A stretch of DNA of 64,000 nt from Limanda limanda (GCF_963576545.1 NC_083641.1:16534002-16598001); one strand, 5' to 3'; counted from the first letter of the stretch, positions 27,401 to 36,924 are shown. Translations and numbers: made by a program. The notes: a model not told the origin generated them from the sequence alone.

Positions 27401-30400
27401 GTTGTATGGCATCCGATATGTAGGGTAGTTGTGTTTGTGGGTTTGCAGCAGTAGTTATATCGGTCATGGGAAAACGTTTGAGGTGACCTCCCGCTCCTCT
27501 CTCTGCAGGCCCACCAGAGATCGAGAGGCCAGACAACACAGAGATTGAAGAGAGCGTTGAGACGTCGGTCCATCTCAGCTGCAGCGTCAGAGGTTTCCCA
27601 GCTCCCATCGTCAACTGGACAACCTCTGATGGAAAGGTACAGCAGAGGGAAGCTTCACATTGTGTATTCACAAATGCATTTTTGTCTAATGTGTGCTCAC
27701 ACTCTGCAGTTCTGACGAATCCAACAAGTCATTCAGGTCACCATCAACGGTCACTTTTGCAGTTAAAGCTTTTATTCTTTAGAATAGAAAAGCACTACAC
27801 AGATATGGTCCATGTAACATGCTAAAATAAAGTGCTGAACATGAAATATGCTAAACCTCAGCTCAACTGTGAGAATAAAAATATTAGCATTCATCTCATG
27901 TCCAGGTAAAGCCTTCCAGAGCCGTCAGCCTGGCTCTCAGGCTTAGTCCTGATGTGTGAGATCTCTTCAACAACTTCAACTGACCTGATTTTGACAAAAC
28001 TCACCGGATTATTTTAACTGTGTCAAAATAAACCCCTGACTGGCCCTGAGAACAGAGCGGTGCGGTGCAGCATCTTCAGTCGGTGAAAGGACGTGTCAGT
28101 GCTGCACCTTATGCTCTGGAACCCCCCCTCCTGACTCACCTGTGTGTTTTTGTGCCAGGTGCACGATTCAAAATCCAAGCTGACGGGGGAGGGCGTTCAG
28201 AGTGAGGTCAGTTTCAAGGTCACCTCTGACGTCACCGCTGTCTGCAACGCCTTCAACGAGCACGGCACCGACACGGTGGCCTTCCACATCAAAACCAGTG
28301 AGTCCCCGCTGCTCGCCCTTCCTGTCGCTCTCCTTTGTGTTTATATGTGTGTAGGTTTCTTTCTCTTGCCCCCCCCCCCCTTCCAGCCTCTTGTCAATTA
28401 TTTGTTTTATTTTGACTTTGTCTGAAGGTGTCCGTCTCTGCCACACGCTGGAACGTGTTGCCGTGTTGTCGTTTTTAACCAGCGTTGTTGTCCATGTTGT
28501 GTCATGAAGCTGTGTATGTGTCAAAGTCTCCCCCTTCCTCCCCCTGTGTGTTAACCATGAGTGTCCTCCCCTCTGTGCCTCTACCTGTTTTCAGCTATAC
28601 ACACGACCACACAAGCCACCAACACCACTAGCACTACTATTTCCTCTACCACAGGTAAGACCACAGTCAAGTCTGTACTGCCCCGTTTAAAGAAAGCAAA
28701 AAATCTCCTACAAGGAGTTTAAAAAAAGATAAGATCCACTAAAATCCGACTTAATACTAAAATATCATTCAGTGGAACAACGTTCCCACAATGTAAAATT
28801 TTAATTCAGTAGATTCAGATTTTTATTTAGATCTGCACACACTCATACATATCAATCCCCTAAACGTTCATCAAGAATCATGAAATATTCCTCAGAGAGT
28901 CACACAGACTCAGGTTTTTAACTTAGCTCTATTGGCTTATTTGTTGGCACCGCCCCTACATTTTTTTCTTGTAGTTATTACATTATTTGACTTATTTGAC
29001 TTATAAATACGTGATTATTACATATGAATTAAAAAATGTGCGAAAGGCAAACTTTGCTGTATAACAGGAGGTTTCTACCAAATTGATTTTGAAATTACTG
29101 ACATGGTTTACCATCTCCAAAGAGGAACGTTATGAGTAATGGGTATTTTAGGACGTGCAGATACATACACAGCACACAACCGCAAACACACACGAGATCA
29201 ATGTGACTCTAGAAAGCAGCTGATGCTTTAAATGCACTCAAAGAGAGTCTCCTGACTCCCATTACTGCTGCTGCCTTGTGCTCTCACTCTCTCTCTCTCT
29301 CTCTCCCTCTCCCTCTCCGTCCCCTCTCTCTTGTAAGTCATGCCAGGAAATATCCAGCCCCTCAGAGAAAAACTGCTCTGTGTTGTTGTTTCTTGCAAAG
29401 CACCAGTTACATGAGATTAAACAGAGATGCTCTCTGCTCGGGGCATATGACTGCTGGGCTACTGACCACAGTCGATGTTTAGCTTCGGATGACAAATAAG
29501 ATGAGATAAGATCAAATGAAACATCTGTTGTGCTGAGTTCTGACCTCTGACGAATGTGTGTGTATGTGTGCACTTGTTTTTGTATCTTTGTGAGGACCTT
29601 AGCATAGAAGTTACAAAGTGAGGACCTTTTGGGAAAGTGGGATATTAGCAGGTCCTCACTTTTCCAAATGCATGTTTGAGGATTAAGATTTTATTGTAGG
29701 GTTAAGGGTTTGGGTAAGTGTTTAGTTTGGGGTTAGGGTTGGAATTGGGGTAAGGGCTGTGGGGTTAGGCTGGTGTAAGTGTTGGGTTAGGGTAAGGGTT
29801 AGGGTCTGTAGGTTAGGGTTAGGCTGGCTGAGGCGGAGTCACTAATGTGTTTCTGACCCAGAATGTCCCCCTGGTAATGTGACTGTAGGGGACTATGTGT
29901 GGGTAGATGTAGGTGGATAAATAGGTGAAAGGTTCAAGCGCCCCTGATTTAGGGTGATATATTCAGTTGTAAGGGGCTTTGGATTGAATTAGGCCAAACA
30001 AGTGTCCTCACTGACTTAGAATCACAGGGATGTGTGTGTGTGTGTGTTTGTGTGTGTGTACTGTTGGCCTGCAGATATATGCTCAATATCACATCCAGCC
30101 GCCCTCTGATAAGTTTGTTTTTGTGGTTTTTCTCAGTTAAAGGAGCAACAGATATCCAGATAAAGAAAGGTTTGTATGATCCGCACCTCTCGATGTCCAA
30201 CGCAAAAAAGCTTCCATCTTCTTCTCCTCCACAGCACCTTTCTCTCATCTGACCCTCCCCCTTTCTGTCTTCCGATGAACAACACATCCAACCATCACTG
30301 AGTTGTTCATCTCCACCTCCTCCTGTGCATGTTGTCATGCTGTTATAAGAGCACCCAGGTCTCCTCCTACACTCCTCCTGCACTTTCCTTTCTTTAGGTT

Positions 30401-31068
30401 GCCAGGTTTAGGTCACCTGAATGATGCTATGTGCTGCACTCTTTTTAGACACTCTGTAAAAGGCCATCTCCTGCTGCGACGCACTGTGGAATGCTGCATC
30501 ACCTGCCAAACGGGATCCTCCTGTATCCGACCCCGTCATCTCACTCCTGTTACAGTCAGTGACCCTGTGGTTGTTCTTGTGTTCTTTCTCCACCAGAGGG
30601 CAATGGTGTGGTCATTCCAGTCATCATTATCTGCGTCCTGCTGCTTGCCCTCTTGGGGAGTGTGCTCTACTTCTTCTACAAAAAGGGCAAAATCTGCGGT
30701 CGATCAGGAAAACAAGACCTGTGAGTGCAAGAGAAAGTTTGCGCTTTAAATTAAAATGTGTTTTAGAATAGGATCAGTTTTTAATCTTCTGTTTTACCTA
30801 CTCTTCAGAGCCACCTCATATCATCTTATTACCACTTGTACAGGCCACTGAGATAATGCATGATGTGTTTCCAAAATGTAGCAACATCCCCCTCAGTGGT
30901 TTTATTACCTTTGTCAATGGGTTTATGATTTTGTCTGTTTGTTTGTTTTTTAACAGCACCAAAGAGAAATCCAGCAAAGACAACATCGTGGTGGAGATGA
31001 AAAGTGACAACACAGAGGAAGCCATTCTCCTCGGGGTCAACGGAGAAAAACTATCTCCCAGCGACTAG
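21296..31068 (+). CDS. mcam: mcam (CD146), melanoma cell adhesion molecule, exons 2-16
   Basis: Type I membrane adhesion protein and co-receptor of the Ig superfamily, acting at the surface of endothelial and other cells. Coding exons: 21296-21420, 21508-21739, 24488-24558, 24661-24748, 24866-25045, 25802-25929, 26161-26290, 26396-26511, 27144-27285, 27509-27636, 28159-28297, 28595-28654, 30137-30169, 30597-30720, 30957-31068. All junctions are GT/AG and the phases fit, giving 602 residues without the signal peptide (human MCAM is 646 in all). There are five Ig domains with paired Cys, each built from split exons, then a Thr-rich stalk, a membrane helix (residues 529-552) and the tail start KKGK. 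The helix and tail (ending YKKGK...RSGKQ), the ESSGL...KEDKDAEFYCE block in domain 2 and the GPP start of domain 5 match human MCAM. Teleosts have mcama and mcamb; I cannot tell which this is. Exon 1 is missing. Confidence 0.93.
21508..21739 (+). CDS. mcam: mcam exon 3, second half of Ig domain 1
   Basis: Acceptor CTGTAG, donor GTAAGA; phase 0 to 1. Contains the second Ig cysteine (LEFICF), an N-glycosylation sequon NGT, and closes the V-type domain with TKLRVFG. Confidence 0.93.
21903..21917. repeat. LINE target-site duplication, left copy
   Basis: TGATTTTTCTTTCTT, identical over 15 bp to 24,274-24,288 on the other side of the LINE. It directly abuts the T run that is the element's poly(A) tail on the - strand. 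Confidence 0.9.
21918..24273 (-). mobile_element. 5'-truncated L1-type LINE in mcam intron 3
   Basis: A 2,356-bp non-LTR retrotransposon antisense to mcam. Its 3' end is a poly(A) tail (T run from 21,918 on the + strand) preceded by an AT-rich 3'UTR of about 360 bp. Its 5' end is cut inside ORF2, so only the later part of the reverse transcriptase domain onward remains. A perfect 15-bp target duplication flanks it. This is the pattern left by target-primed reverse transcription. The reading frame has no stop from the truncation point to its natural end, which suggests a fairly recent insertion. Confidence 0.93.
22288..24273 (-). pseudogene. L1-type LINE ORF2 fragment (reverse transcriptase to C-terminal domain)
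   Basis: Open for 661 codons but without a start, because the element is 5'-truncated. It opens at NRVEWDYLF, a conserved point in L1-type reverse transcriptases. It then has RQGCPLSPLLFAI, the catalytic YADD motif with LLLFLS after it, the thumb region, and a C-terminal Cys/His region (CERCQQ...SHMFWSC). The endonuclease domain and the first part of the reverse transcriptase are absent, so it cannot act alone. The style of the sequence is that of teleost L1/Tx1-type elements. It lies on the strand opposite to mcam and does not disturb mcam exons. Confidence 0.92.
24274..24288. repeat. LINE target-site duplication, right copy
   Basis: TGATTTTTCTTTCTT, a perfect match to the left copy at 21,903-21,917. 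It marks the 5' truncation point of the LINE. Confidence 0.9.
24488..24558 (+). CDS. mcam: mcam exon 4, linker into Ig domain 2
   Basis: Acceptor GTGCAG, donor GTAAAC; phase 1 to 0. Encodes ETPKFPTIDAV...TGLSK, matching the start of the second V-type domain. It follows the LINE-bearing intron. Confidence 0.88.
24661..24748 (+). CDS. mcam: mcam exon 5, Ig domain 2 core
   Basis: Acceptor CCACAG, donor GTGAGA; phase 0 to 1. Contains IGVCDVKNGFPKP, then the sequon NVT and the core Trp (TWYRD), which align well with human MCAM domain 2. Confidence 0.93.
24866..25045 (+). CDS. mcam: mcam exon 6, end of Ig domain 2
   Basis: Acceptor CTCCAG, donor GTGAGT; phase 1 to 1. Contains TESSGLFSVKS and KEDKDAEFYCEVNY, the most MCAM-specific stretch of the ectodomain, and the sequon NIT. 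Confidence 0.95.
25046..25801. other. mcam: mcam intron 6
   Basis: A 756-bp AT-rich intron with no recognisable repeat or additional exon. Confidence 0.7.
25802..25929 (+). CDS. mcam: mcam exon 7, first half of Ig domain 3
   Basis: Acceptor TTTCAG, donor GTAAGA; phase 1 to 0. Encodes YPATAVSLWVE...IKEGDSIEFHC, aligned with the human FYPTEKV...LKEGDRVEIRC segment. Confidence 0.93.
26161..26290 (+). CDS. mcam: mcam exon 8, second half of Ig domain 3
   Basis: Acceptor TTGCAG, donor GTGAGG; phase 0 to 1. Contains NNGVYNCNSLDLETG with the second Ig cysteine, and the sequons NVT and NTT. Confidence 0.93.
26396..26511 (+). CDS. mcam: mcam exon 9, first half of Ig domain 4
   Basis: Acceptor GTGTAG, donor GTGACA; phase 1 to 0. 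Encodes FLDPAVVIPED...LTATCNALSS and the core Trp (AWFK). Confidence 0.92.
26512..27143. other. mcam: mcam intron 9
   Basis: A 632-bp intron. It opens with a short AC-rich run and ends in a GT-rich tract just before the acceptor. No extra exon was seen. Confidence 0.65.
27144..27285 (+). CDS. mcam: mcam exon 10, second half of Ig domain 4
   Basis: Acceptor GTGTAG, donor GTGAGT; phase 0 to 1. Contains the sequon NAT, TTGTYVCVVTVP with the second cysteine, and closes with LQVNVKG. Confidence 0.93.
27509..27636 (+). CDS. mcam: mcam exon 11, first half of Ig domain 5
   Basis: Acceptor CTGCAG, donor GTACAG; phase 1 to 0. Encodes GPPEIERPD...HLSCSVRGFPAP, with a C2-type cysteine and core Trp in NWT, which is also a sequon. 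Confidence 0.94.
27637..28158. other. mcam: mcam intron 11
   Basis: A 522-bp intron, unremarkable, with no recognisable repeat. Confidence 0.65.
28159..28297 (+). CDS. mcam: mcam exon 12, second half of Ig domain 5
   Basis: Acceptor TGCCAG, donor GTGAGT; phase 0 to 1. Contains VTAVCNAFNEHGTDT with the last Ig cysteine, matching the human ECTASNDLGK position. Confidence 0.93.
28595..28654 (+). CDS. mcam: mcam exon 13, Thr-rich stalk
   Basis: Acceptor TTTCAG, donor GTAAGA; 60 nt, phase 1 to 1. Encodes about 20 residues that are almost all Thr, Ser, Asn and Ile, including the sequon NTT, as in the Thr/Ser-rich membrane-proximal stalk of human MCAM. It can be skipped without a frameshift. Confidence 0.85.
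28655..30136. other. mcam: mcam intron 13 with repeat elements
   Basis: A 1.5-kb intron. It holds a CT-rich tract at about 29,282-29,340, the fish 'gtgaggac' repeat with GGGTTA-like units at 29,575-29,860, and a GT tract at about 30,030-30,060. No additional exon was recognised. Confidence 0.7.
29575..29860 (+). repeat. Fish 'gtgaggac' repeat with degenerate GGTTAG units
   Basis: Begins with 'tgtgaggaccttagcat' and 'aaagtgaggacc', contains the reverse word 'gtcctcac', then many degenerate GGGTTAGG/GGTAAGGGTT units (about 29,697-29,826), and ends near 'gaggcggagtcactaatgtg'. The same family occurs inverted at 14,830-14,950. The GGGTTA units resemble telomere repeats but are too irregular to be a telomeric insertion. 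Confidence 0.7.
30137..30169 (+). CDS. mcam: mcam exon 14, 33-nt micro-exon
   Basis: Acceptor CTCAG, donor GTTTGT (weaker than the others); phase 1 to 1. Encodes VKGATDIQIKK between the stalk and the membrane exon. Human MCAM, as I recall it, has 16 exons and no clear counterpart, so this may be a fish-specific cassette exon. The frame is kept with or without it, so its inclusion cannot be decided from DNA alone. Confidence 0.6.
30597..30720 (+). CDS. mcam: mcam exon 15, transmembrane segment and tail start
   Basis: Acceptor ACCAG, donor GTGAGT; phase 1 to 2. Encodes a 24-residue hydrophobic helix starting GVVIPVIIICVLL, followed by YKKGK and RSGKQ. In human MCAM the basic KKGK segment just inside the membrane is the ERM-protein binding region. 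This exon is the strongest single match to MCAM. Confidence 0.96.
30957..31068 (+). CDS. mcam: mcam exon 16, cytoplasmic tail and stop
   Basis: Acceptor AACAG; phase 2 in. Encodes LTKEKSSKDNIVVEMKSD, then EEAILLGVNGEK and LSPSD, and the stop TAG at 31,066-31,068, directly followed by a good donor (GTACGT). The human tail goes on to a KYIDLRH end; that part is absent here. Confidence 0.9.
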
Positions 31069-31430
31069 GTACGTTAAAGGGATTGAGCTCAGGCCAAAGA
31101 TGAACTTGTTTCTGAACACACCATTCCCTTTTTAAATTGAACACCCTCCACCCCTCCCCTGTGTTTGTTTCTGCAGTAAAGGCTGGTGAGCCCCTGGACG
31201 TGCAGAAGTGAGGAGGTGATTTCAGCTGCTGCTCCTGCTCTTCCCTCTCAGGCTCGTACCTGCTGATGCCTTCAAGTTTCCACCAGATCTCCTTATCAGA
31301 TCAGTCGTCCGTCAGTTAATATCCCAATGGACGACAGTTGATTTGAGCTGCAACTTCTGCTTCCTGTTCCGTCACAATCCACGCACATTTCTCCTGGAAT
31401 GCACCTCGAGCTTTAGCGACACATCCTGCG

Positions 31431-31436
31431 AATAAA
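31431..31436 (+). promoter_or_regulatory. mcam: Candidate proximal poly(A) signal of mcam
   Basis: AATAAA about 255 bases into the 3'UTR exon. It could give a short 3'UTR form. Confidence 0.4.
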
Positions 31437-32815
31437 TCTTCTGCCTCCAAACGAAAGGACGGACCTTAGACCGTAGCTCTCGTTTGCACGAGCCGTGTAA
31501 AATGCTGATCATCCGTAGAACAAACATATAGAGCACAAAGTTGACCAGGGACTGTTTTTATATGTGACTGAGCGTCGACTCAGGCAAAGCAATCACTGCA
31601 GAGCAGCTTGACACGCCTCTTTATCAAAAGTGTATATATTATAATCTGTGTATATATTTCTTTATTTAAAATAACAATAGAAAAAAAAACAACAACCAAA
31701 AATAGATGACCAGGTAGTGTTTTATGTCGTTCTGGTGCTCCTGACACAGAGCAGGGAGAGTTTGGAAAGTAGTAGTCTTCCTGTTTGTATTTTCTTTTTT
31801 TTAACGTTTTCTGTTCTGCTCAAGTCTGCACACTGAAGTTTATGGGAGATGTTTCCCTCACTAAACGATCTCCAGCCTTTCTCAATAATGTTGCCTTTTA
31901 GCTCTGAAATCAAAATTGAGGTAATTTACTCCCACATCGTTCACATCAGATTTTTCTCCATCTACATTTTACGCTCCTGTCTGTACGCCTCACACTTTGT
32001 GTATACTAATGAGAATATTTTTTAAAAGACGGGTGAATAATCTGTTCAGGATTTGACTATTAAGGATTAACATTATTTCTGGTTCTGGTTTCTTGGTCGT
32101 TTCTTTCCTTCACAATCTAGTTTTGTATCTTACGTGTGTTTTTGAAACATTATCTATTTAGTTACGTTCACTTTTAATGTTCAGTGCACTGATTTGTTTT
32201 TGTTTTTATCCTCCATGCAGTGGTGTGTTGTGTTTCTCTAATGTGAAACCGCCGTCTTGTTTTAATGTGAATGAGAATTAGGGGAAGAGGAAGGATGAGG
32301 ATTATCGGTCCATGATAAATATGGTTCACGGCATGAAGTCGACCTCGTTATCAGAAAAAGACACATTTCTGTTTAATGAATGAATGAATTCATGTGTTGA
32401 CTGAAACATGAAACAATCTGTTGGATCAGAGAGAAACAGACGGATTCCACCTCAGACGTGAGACGCGTGAAATCAACACACGTTCTGTGTATGTGTATTT
32501 TCATGTTGTGACAATATAACATGTGTGACTACTGAGGAGGGGGAACTGTGACTCCAGATATGCAAATCAATTTGGACGAGCAACCAATCAAGCTGCTCCG
32601 TGCAGCCCACTAACTCTCCCTTCCTCTTCCCTGTGGGTCTGTTTTCTGTTCCTGCTGTTTTTATTGTTTTAAGAACTACCACTGTCAAATTGATGTGGAT
32701 TTATGAAATCTGTTAAATGCCTTTTAATGCCTCAGAGTTTAAGTCAATGTCATCGATGGCATTCAAACCAATTCACCAACAAAGCCACTGTTTGTAGTTT
32801 TTGAGAATTATACCA

Positions 32816-32821
32816 AATAAA
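32816..32821 (+). promoter_or_regulatory. mcam: Candidate distal poly(A) signal of mcam
   Basis: AATAAA followed after about 30 bases by a T/G-containing stretch (gtgtctgtttgag), as at vertebrate cleavage sites. Confidence 0.55.
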
Positions 32822-32840
32822 GATTGACTGTTAATTGAAA

Positions 32841-33894
32841 GAGGAAATGAGAAAGTGTCTGTTTGAGTGAAAATTATATTTTTCTTCTCAGACAGATGTA
32901 TTTGGTTTTTTTTTATTATTTCTGTCCAAAGTTTCTTAATCATTTTCCAAGGAAGTTTCCTCAGTAAGAACTATGTGGGTAATTAGATCCTAATCATGGA
33001 CAGAATAGAGGCAGGTTGCAGTTGCTGGTACTGTCCCCTCCCGGCAAGAAGGTTCTTGGTTTGAATCCTTGCTCAACTGGGATCTTTCTGTGTGGAGTTT
33101 GCATGTTCTCCCCATGTCTGTGTGCGTTGGGTTCTCTGGCTTCTAAAGACATGAAGCTTAGGTTAGTTAGAATGTCTCTCAATGTCGCCCCCTCTTATAC
33201 ATCTGCAAGCTACATTTTTGCTATAATTATTAAAAACTTTTATAGGAAGCATTGGGAAAATACTAACCTGTAAATAAATGTTCCTGCAAGTAACAGCATG
33301 CTGTCATATTGTTTCTCTTCTGCAGAAATAGATGCACCTTTAGCAGTGTGTTGGTGCACAGAATAGAGGTTTATTAAATCTTGTAATACTTTGAAACAAT
33401 ATGGCTCTCAGATATGATGCTGATTAGATCTAGCAGCCGGGCAGTCAAATCAGATTTCGTTGTTTTGAATGCAATTATCGCTGCATTACTGAACTTTCAC
33501 AAGACCGTCAGCAGAGAAGTGAGTCACACTGAGTCCTGTACAGTTTCTGATTCCTCCTCCTCTCCTTCACTAGACTCTCGTCAATGGAGGAAAAACTTGT
33601 GTGAATAACATAAATGTTGGCTCTGTGGCATTTAGCCTTGACAGTACATTTTTGCTTTCAATTTTACATTATTAACTCGTTCAAATGTCAGTTCATAAAT
33701 TCAACTCGTTAAGTCAAGTAAAATACTGAGAAATCGTGAATAGTATATTGTTGTGGTTTTACTGTCAAAAAGAAACTTTTATTAACAGGTTAATAAATGT
33801 TTTTACACCATTTGCATGCATTGGGACAATTGTTATTATAATAATAATACAATGAAATTTACAAGCTGAACATCTATGAATAAATAATTAGAGA
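32841..33894. other. Intergenic region between mcam and cbl
   Basis: About 1 kb between two convergent genes. It contains one interspersed repeat (33,010-33,190), and otherwise AT-rich sequence without a supported gene. Confidence 0.6.
33010..33190 (+). repeat. Interspersed fish repeat, second copy
   Basis: Contains 'ggcaagaaggttcttggttt', 'ctttctgtgtggagtttgca' and 'tgttctccccatgtctgtgt', the left part of the same family seen at about 9,965-10,180. Family recognition is from memory. Confidence 0.7.
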
Positions 33895-34076
33895 GGCATG
33901 TGATGGCTTTTGCTTATCCTTTTATTAACAGCACTGTGCATACTTCCAAAGTGATATGAGCTTTAAAAACCATCAAAAAGTTAATGAATGCCTTTTACTG
34001 ATGAGAAGCAACACAGCTACATGGAACAACATCTCCCTCTCCTGGAAGAAACCTGAAGTACCCCAGCAGAGGCCCC

Positions 34077-34097
34077 GGGGGGGGGGGGGGGGGGGGG
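34077..34097. repeat. Poly(G) run of 21
   Basis: Twenty-one G in a row on the + strand, C on the cbl sense strand. Runs like this are error-prone in sequencing, so the exact length is doubtful. Confidence 0.9.
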
Positions 34098-34817
34098 CGC
34101 TGGTAGGCGTCGAGCATCACTGAGGCCAAGAACTGATCTGGGACACGATCCATCTTTTAGGTGAGAGGGAAACAAAGCTATTCACAGATCAGCACGTCAG
34201 CTCCCTCAGATGAGGCCGGATGCGACCGACGATTCAGAGGAGACACATTAATACAAGCAATACTGCACAATCTTGCCTTCAGAGATAATGAGGTACAAAC
34301 CAATACCTATAAACTCTCCTAAAAAAACAAACAAGGCCCGACTCAACACATGGTGAAGATCTCTAAACGTATGGCACTGCTCACAGAATTATTCACAGAA
34401 GTAAACAAATCCTTTGGAACAAAATACATGTACAGGAATGCAAAATGAGACAAAACAGCAACTTTTTTTCCTATTCATATCACTGACTTTATACAATTTG
34501 CTTTTTTCTTCTTCTTCTTTAGAGTGACAGTATCAAAGCACAAATTGGTATGCTGTGCGAAAAAACAAAAAACGGTAAAAAAAAATACAGGACAGCGCTG
34601 TCCTCAAAAACATCAACAAAACATTGGTACAGTATTGAGTTTTGGGGGCCTCCCCGTTCATTACCCATCATTCAAGACGTTTCTCAAGGCAACTGGGAAC
34701 AGAAATAATTAGAACTAGAGGATGGTCAGACAGCGCGGAGATAGCTTCCAGTCAACACACAGTGAAACCCAGAGTCAACCAGGGCGGATTAGCTATTGAT
34801 GTGTCTTCGATACCCTC

Positions 34818-34977
34818 CCGTAAAAAAAATAAAACAACATTCTTCATATGCTGGCAGAGGTTTGTATGTACCTAAAAGCTCTGTGTGTCATTTCCTTATT
34901 CATTCATAGTACCTGGAAATAAAGCTGCTGTCTCTAGTTCTGTCGATATCAGAAACAATATGCGTAATAACAAAAAA
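34818..34977. repeat. Direct repeat, copy A (160 bp)
   Basis: Matches 37,816-37,974 in the same orientation with about four substitutions plus a short A-run difference. This copy lies in the probable cbl 3'UTR. The flanks of the two copies do not match. Confidence 0.93.
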
Positions 34978-36859
34978 TGTGCAAGTTATAATGTGAGAAA
35001 ATAAAGGTAATAGGCTACTTGTGTGACTTCATTGAGCGGATGCTTTTGGCAACATGTCACCTGACAGGTGAGCTGCTGTCTCAGCCAATGGATCTCCTCC
35101 TTTTCTTTTCTTTGACAGCCAGGGTGAACTCCACAAGTTCAGATCAACTTAATTCCTGAGTTAATTCTTACAGTCGGCCCAAATACTGGTTTCAGTGTAG
35201 ACTTGGGGGCGGGCCAGAAAACCCATGAGCCTACTTTTTTAATAGCCTTACTCTTTCAGATCAGAGGTGCGAAAGGAAACTGATGTGAAGGAGAAGCCTG
35301 AATCTATTAGAAAATGGCTGCTTTCCAAACACAAAGCAATTTGTTTGCTTTATTACTGTTGCTATAACAGAGTCTACCTCAACAAGAAAACAAAAAAGGA
35401 GTCGACAGCTTGAGAGGGCTGCAAGCTCACAAGCCGCTTGTACTTTCAAGTATGCTACATTACGGACTAGAACATGGGTGATACTGTCACTTTAAAGAAA
35501 CAGGATGACTGTTAAACACAATATTCACAAATGTACATTTAAGGCTTAATTGTTTAGCACTAACAATAGTAGCAGCAGTGAAGCACTTCTGAATGAATTA
35601 TAATAACAATATTGATGATCATAGTACAATAATATATTACCAAAGTAAATCAATAACAGTTTTTTTTTGTTGTTTCAAAAATCATTGGCCTGAGCTGGAG
35701 ACAGAAACCTGAACCAGCCGGCCAGCGAAGTTAGACGAAGACAAAACGAAAACAAATTTCAGCCGCCACGGATCACGCAGCACGAGCCCGTTTGGTACTG
35801 CAGGGTTGTCAACATCAGTACGTCCTCTAATAATCTCATTGTCAGGCTCGGAGCTACACTAGGCCCTGCCACGAGTTAGAGCAGTAGTACGTTTACAGAG
35901 CGCGAGTCTGAACACACAGACTCTAATTCCACATTCATGATGTACAGGAGCAGGGTTCGTTTAAGAGCAGGTCACAAAGGAGCAGGTCTGGCAGACAGAC
36001 AGTCGTCATGCATGCTCACACACACAGACGCACACTCACACGTGGACACACACGCTGCCAGACAGCCGCCCAGACCCGAAACCATCGTCATGCTACTTTG
36101 AAAAACACAACACGATAAAAACAAGGATGTCTTTCTAAAAAACAGAAAAAGTACCAAAGCAACGTTGTTATTCAAAGGCCATAACAGACTGAATTCATCA
36201 TGGAAAAAAGCTCTGCTGCATGTCTTCTAAGCTGCTGCTGACCAACACGTCCTCGTGAGGAAGACTCCCCGACTCTTCCTCACGTCTCCACACTCTCACA
36301 TCCCTTAGTCCGACAGAGGGCCACACCCCCCTTTGATCTGGTCCCTGTCCACTCATATCACTTGTACCAACAGCGACCCTCAAAGCTGAAATCATTTTCG
36401 CATACTGTATATGCACGTACTGTATATATTATACACATTTAATATATATTTACTCATATATTAAATTTTCATATAGATATACATTTTTAGTTTAATTTGT
36501 GAGGTGTTGGTTACATTTTCCGCGAAATGCTTCGACAAAAGAGAAGAATCCGTCTTCTCAACATTTCTCACGAAAAGTCTCGCGTCTTGTGGCGTCCTGT
36601 CATTGTTCCACATGTGCTCGGCCGGTTCCACGGAGATGTTCTTGAAAAGGAGGCCTGCTCTAACAGTTTTTAAGAAGGCCAGACACTGTTGAAAGCGCAT
36701 GGAGTGCAGGACGCTGGGTCCCAGAGATGCCGTGAGCTCGCTGGATAGACAGCCAGTTAAAATCCACAAGGGGCGTCGGCCAGCACCAGAGGTAGTGCTG
36801 CAGGCGATGGGCTTTGGCCTGGGCTCCTAACCCCCACCGGGCCGGGCCAAGCTAGGGCG

Positions 36860-36918
36860 AGAGAGCAAACACGAGAGACAGGCACAGGGGAGAGCAAACA
36901 CGAGAGACAGGCACAGGG
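36860..36918. repeat. Tandem 29-bp duplication beside the cbl stop
   Basis: The unit at 36,861-36,889 (starting gagagcaaacacgagagaca) is repeated exactly at 36,890-36,918. It ends 6 bp from the cbl stop codon, so it would be the first thing in the 3'UTR. Confidence 0.93.
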
Positions 36919-36924
36919 AGTGTG

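Larger units (their letters stand above)
31177..32840 (+). other. mcam: mcam 3'UTR terminal exon
   Basis: The acceptor TGCAG at 31,172-31,176 would join a wholly non-coding last exon to the stop-bearing exon 16 after a 108-bp intron (31,069-31,176). Candidate poly(A) signals AATAAA lie at 31,431-31,436 and 32,816-32,821. The end at about 32,840 is inferred from the second one. The intron starts right after the stop, so it should not trigger nonsense-mediated decay. Confidence 0.65.
33895..36924 (-). other. cbl: Probable cbl 3'UTR
   Basis: About 3 kb downstream of the cbl stop on the - strand with no other gene. A - strand AATAAA (TTTATT at 33,921-33,926 on +) could end the transcript; another lies at about 35,348-35,353. 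It contains a tandem 29-bp duplication next to the stop, the left copy of a 160-bp duplication, and a G run at 34,077-34,097. The extent is inferred. Confidence 0.45.

Noticed and set aside
27180..27671. A 163-residue - strand open frame
   Set aside because: It is the antisense shadow of mcam exons 10 and 11.
29697..29826. Interstitial telomere repeat
   Set aside because: The GGGTTAG units are irregular and part of a common fish repeat, not a clean (TTAGGG)n array.
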